From an uncultured Clostridia bacterium (lineage in GTDB: Bacteria > Bacillota > Clostridia > Peptostreptococcales > Anaerovoracaceae): a stretch of DNA of 6,752 bases. Within the stretch, counting starts at the first letter, position 1. Every line of letters starts with the position of its first letter. Below are positions 4,860 to 6,752 of the stretch, piece after piece. A model generated the notes under the pieces. It worked only from the letters and a program-made list of their open reading frames with translations. It was not told the DNA's origin and made no database searches. The stretch covers positions 1 through 6,752 of the forward strand of contig CAKQNZ010000118.1 of the NCBI GenBank assembly GCA_934255435.1, given 5' to 3'. A program made the translations under genes and the position numbers.

Positions 4860-4888
4860 TTCTTTTTAAGTAAATTTTGGAGGAGTTA

Positions 4889-6752
4889 ATGAAAAAATAT
4901 TATCTTGGACTTGATATAGGAACTAATTCTGTTGGATGGGCAGTAACAGACCCATCATATAATCTTGAACGTTTCCGTAAAAAAGATATGTGGGGCATAC
5001 GCCTTTTTGAGCAGGCTGAAACTGCTGCAGAGAGAAGGATGAAAAGGACTAACCGGAGAAGACTGCAGCGGAGGAATCAGAGGATAGATCTGCTTCAGGA
5101 GCTTTTTTCTGAGGAAATGTCCAAAACAGACGATACATTCTTTTTAAGAATGAATGAGAGCAGGCTGCACATAGAGGACAAGTCAGTACAGGTGAAATAC
5201 CCGCTTTTCACTGATGATGATTACACAGACATCGACTTCTATAATGAATATCCTACTATGTATCATCTGAGAAAAGAACTTATGGAGTCTTCTGAGCCCC
5301 ATGACATACGACTGGTGTATCTCGCACTGCATCATATCATAAAATATCGTGGCCATTTTCTCATAGACGGAGATCTGAACAGTGCTAAAAGTTTTGATGA
5401 TGTATTTAAAAAGCTTATGGAGGCGGTAAAAGGTGAACTTGATATAGATGTCGATGTACAGTCACCTGATAGTATAGAAGAGATACTGAGAGACAGGACC
5501 ATGGCACGTTCTGTGAAAGCGAAACTTCTTGAAAAAGAATTTATCCTGAATCCAGGTGAAGCGGATAAGGACACACAGAAAAAACTAAAAAACGCTGTGA
5601 AGCAGATATGCATATTTACAGCCGGCAATAAAGGTGATCTGAAGAAACTGTTTTTTACAGAGAATCTTGACGATGTCGAAAAACCAGGGTTCAAGTTTTC
5701 TGATACAGGATTCGACGAGGAGATCCTGCCTGAACTTGAATCAAAGATACCAGATCAGCTCAATGTAGTACAGTCCATAAAGGCTGTTTACGACTGGAGC
5801 ATTCTTGTGGATATCCTTGATGGGGAGGAGTATCTGTCAGCAGCCAAGGTAAAGCAGTATGATGAACATAAGGCGAATCTGAGGACTCTCAGAAACATAA
5901 TGAAAAAATACTGCGACAGAAAGATATGGGACGAGTTTTTCAATGACAAAAACGGCAAGGATAACTACGCAGCATATATCGGACATGTCAGGAAAAACGG
6001 GAAAAAGTACGATGTCAAAAAATGCTCTGACGAAGATTTCTATAAAAAACTGAAAGGGATACTTGGAAAGATAACGCCTGACAGTGATGATGCAGCAGTT
6101 TTGGAGGATCTGATAAGCAAGACTGAGGCACAGATACTGCTGCCGCTGCAGCGAAGCAAGGACAACGGCGTTGTGCCGCATCAGGTACACAAGGCAGAGC
6201 TGCAGATGATACTTGATAATGCATCCGGATATCTCTCGTTTTTGAAACAGCAGGATGAAGATGGGCACACTATCGCTGAAAAAATAACAGATATATTTTC
6301 ATTCCGCATACCATACTATGTGGGACCTCTCAGCGACAGACATAAGTCGGAAGGTTCCAACTCGTGGATAGTAAGGAAAGAAGACGGGCGGATATACCCA
6401 TGGAATTATAAACAGAAAATCGATATGGAAAGTTCCAATGAGAAATTCATACGCCGTATGACGAACAAATGCACATATCTGCTGGGAAAAGATGTCCTGC
6501 CTAAAAACTCGATGCTGTATCAGAAATTCATGGTACTGAATGAACTGAACAATCTCAGGATACGTGGAAAGAAAATAAACGAAGGACTGAAGCAGAGGAT
6601 ATACGAGGAACTGTTCTGCAAGTGTACGAAAGTCACAGGTGCAAAACTTCTCACATATCTGAGGGCGCATGAAGACAGTGAACTTTCGGCAGAGGACCTA
6701 AGCGGATTCGACAAGGACTTCAAAGCTTCATTATCCGCATACCTTGATTTTG
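4889..6752 (+). CDS. cas9: CRISPR-associated endonuclease Cas9, type II-A-like (3' partial, first 621 residues)
   Basis: The RNA-guided DNA endonuclease Cas9 begins at ATG 4889 behind GGAGG (4879-4883), and the frame is open to the window end. RuvC-I is GLDIGTNSVGWAV with catalytic Asp9. The arginine-rich bridge helix follows at about 49-73 (ERRMKRTNRRR). The recognition lobe shows HIIKYRGHFL (150-158), DNGVVPHQVHKAEL (from 425), FRIPYYVGPL (472-481), PWNY (504-507) and VLPKNSMLY (from 536), each lining up in order with S. pyogenes Cas9. The family is usually about 1,300-1,400 residues, so RuvC-II, HNH, RuvC-III and the PAM-interacting domain lie beyond the edge. In the seen part no key residue is missing. 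With the divergent tracrRNA this is a type II locus; subtype II-A is inferred from similarity, since csn2 is not visible. No clear cas9 promoter is seen. Confidence 0.96.
   Translation, partial: MKKYYLGLDIGTNSVGWAVTDPSYNLERFRKKDMWGIRLFEQAETAAERRMKRTNRRRLQRRNQRIDLLQELFSEEMSKTDDTFFLRMNESRLHIEDKSVQVKYPLFTDDDYTDIDFYNEYPTMYHLRKELMESSEPHDIRLVYLALHHIIKYRGHFLIDGDLNSAKSFDDVFKKLMEAVKGELDIDVDVQSPDSIEEILRDRTMARSVKAKLLEKEFILNPGEADKDTQKKLKNAVKQICIFTAGNKGDLKKLFFTENLDDVEKPGFKFSDTGFDEEILPELESKIPDQLNVVQSIKAVYDWSILVDILDGEEYLSAAKVKQYDEHKANLRTLRNIMKKYCDRKIWDEFFNDKNGKDNYAAYIGHVRKNGKKYDVKKCSDEDFYKKLKGILGKITPDSDDAAVLEDLISKTEAQILLPLQRSKDNGVVPHQVHKAELQMILDNASGYLSFLKQQDEDGHTIAEKITDIFSFRIPYYVGPLSDRHKSEGSNSWIVRKEDGRIYPWNYKQKIDMESSNEKFIRRMTNKCTYLLGKDVLPKNSMLYQKFMVLNELNNLRIRGKKINEGLKQRIYEELFCKCTKVTGAKLLTYLRAHEDSELSAEDLSGFDKDFKASLSAYLDF

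Noticed and set aside
5332..6723. Several minus-strand ORFs (69-143 aa) inside cas9
   Set aside because: They are shadows of a frame with clear Cas9 motifs throughout.

Overview
The window looks like a chromosomal segment from a Bacillota (Clostridia) genome. Ribosome sites are strong AGGAGG type, isoleucine is very often ATA, sigma-A style TTGACA-17-TATAAT-like promoters and U-tract terminators are present, and the gene content (DUF1667 oxidoreductase trio, GH25 endolysin, SpCas9-like Cas9) fits. I cannot fix the genus; Lachnospiraceae or Ruminococcus-like gut anaerobes would be my guess.

Region 1 (2-2865) is the end of a metabolic operon. It holds the 5'-truncated catalytic subunit of a glycerol-3-phosphate-dehydrogenase-like FAD oxidoreductase with a BFD-type [2Fe-2S] tail, a second NAD(P)/FAD oxidoreductase, and a small four-cysteine DUF1667 protein. 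The genes overlap by 2-4 bases, so they are probably translationally coupled, and a U-tract terminator closes the operon.

Region 2 (2880-3232) is a compact element that reads as a type I toxin-antitoxin locus. A + strand promoter drives an mRNA for a 30-residue single-helix peptide (putative holin-like toxin / TxpA-like). An opposing promoter with identical hexamers and spacing drives an approximately 87-nt antisense RNA that ends at a U6 terminator on the toxin stop codon. The mRNA leader can hide its own Shine-Dalgarno site, and its 5' end is complementary to its 3' end.

Region 3 (3349-4509) is a phage-type lysis pair, a GH25 muramidase and a small membrane-plus-coiled-coil protein. No other phage genes are visible.

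Region 4 (4510-6752) is the start of a type II CRISPR-Cas locus. A tracrRNA is encoded on the minus strand with promoter, anti-repeat, hairpins and terminator all readable. Diverging from it is the first 621 codons of cas9, cut by the window end. No CRISPR array, cas1, cas2 or csn2 is inside the window. The layout (housekeeping operon, then toxin-antitoxin, phage lysis pair and Cas9) suggests an accessory or defence island inserted after the operon terminator.
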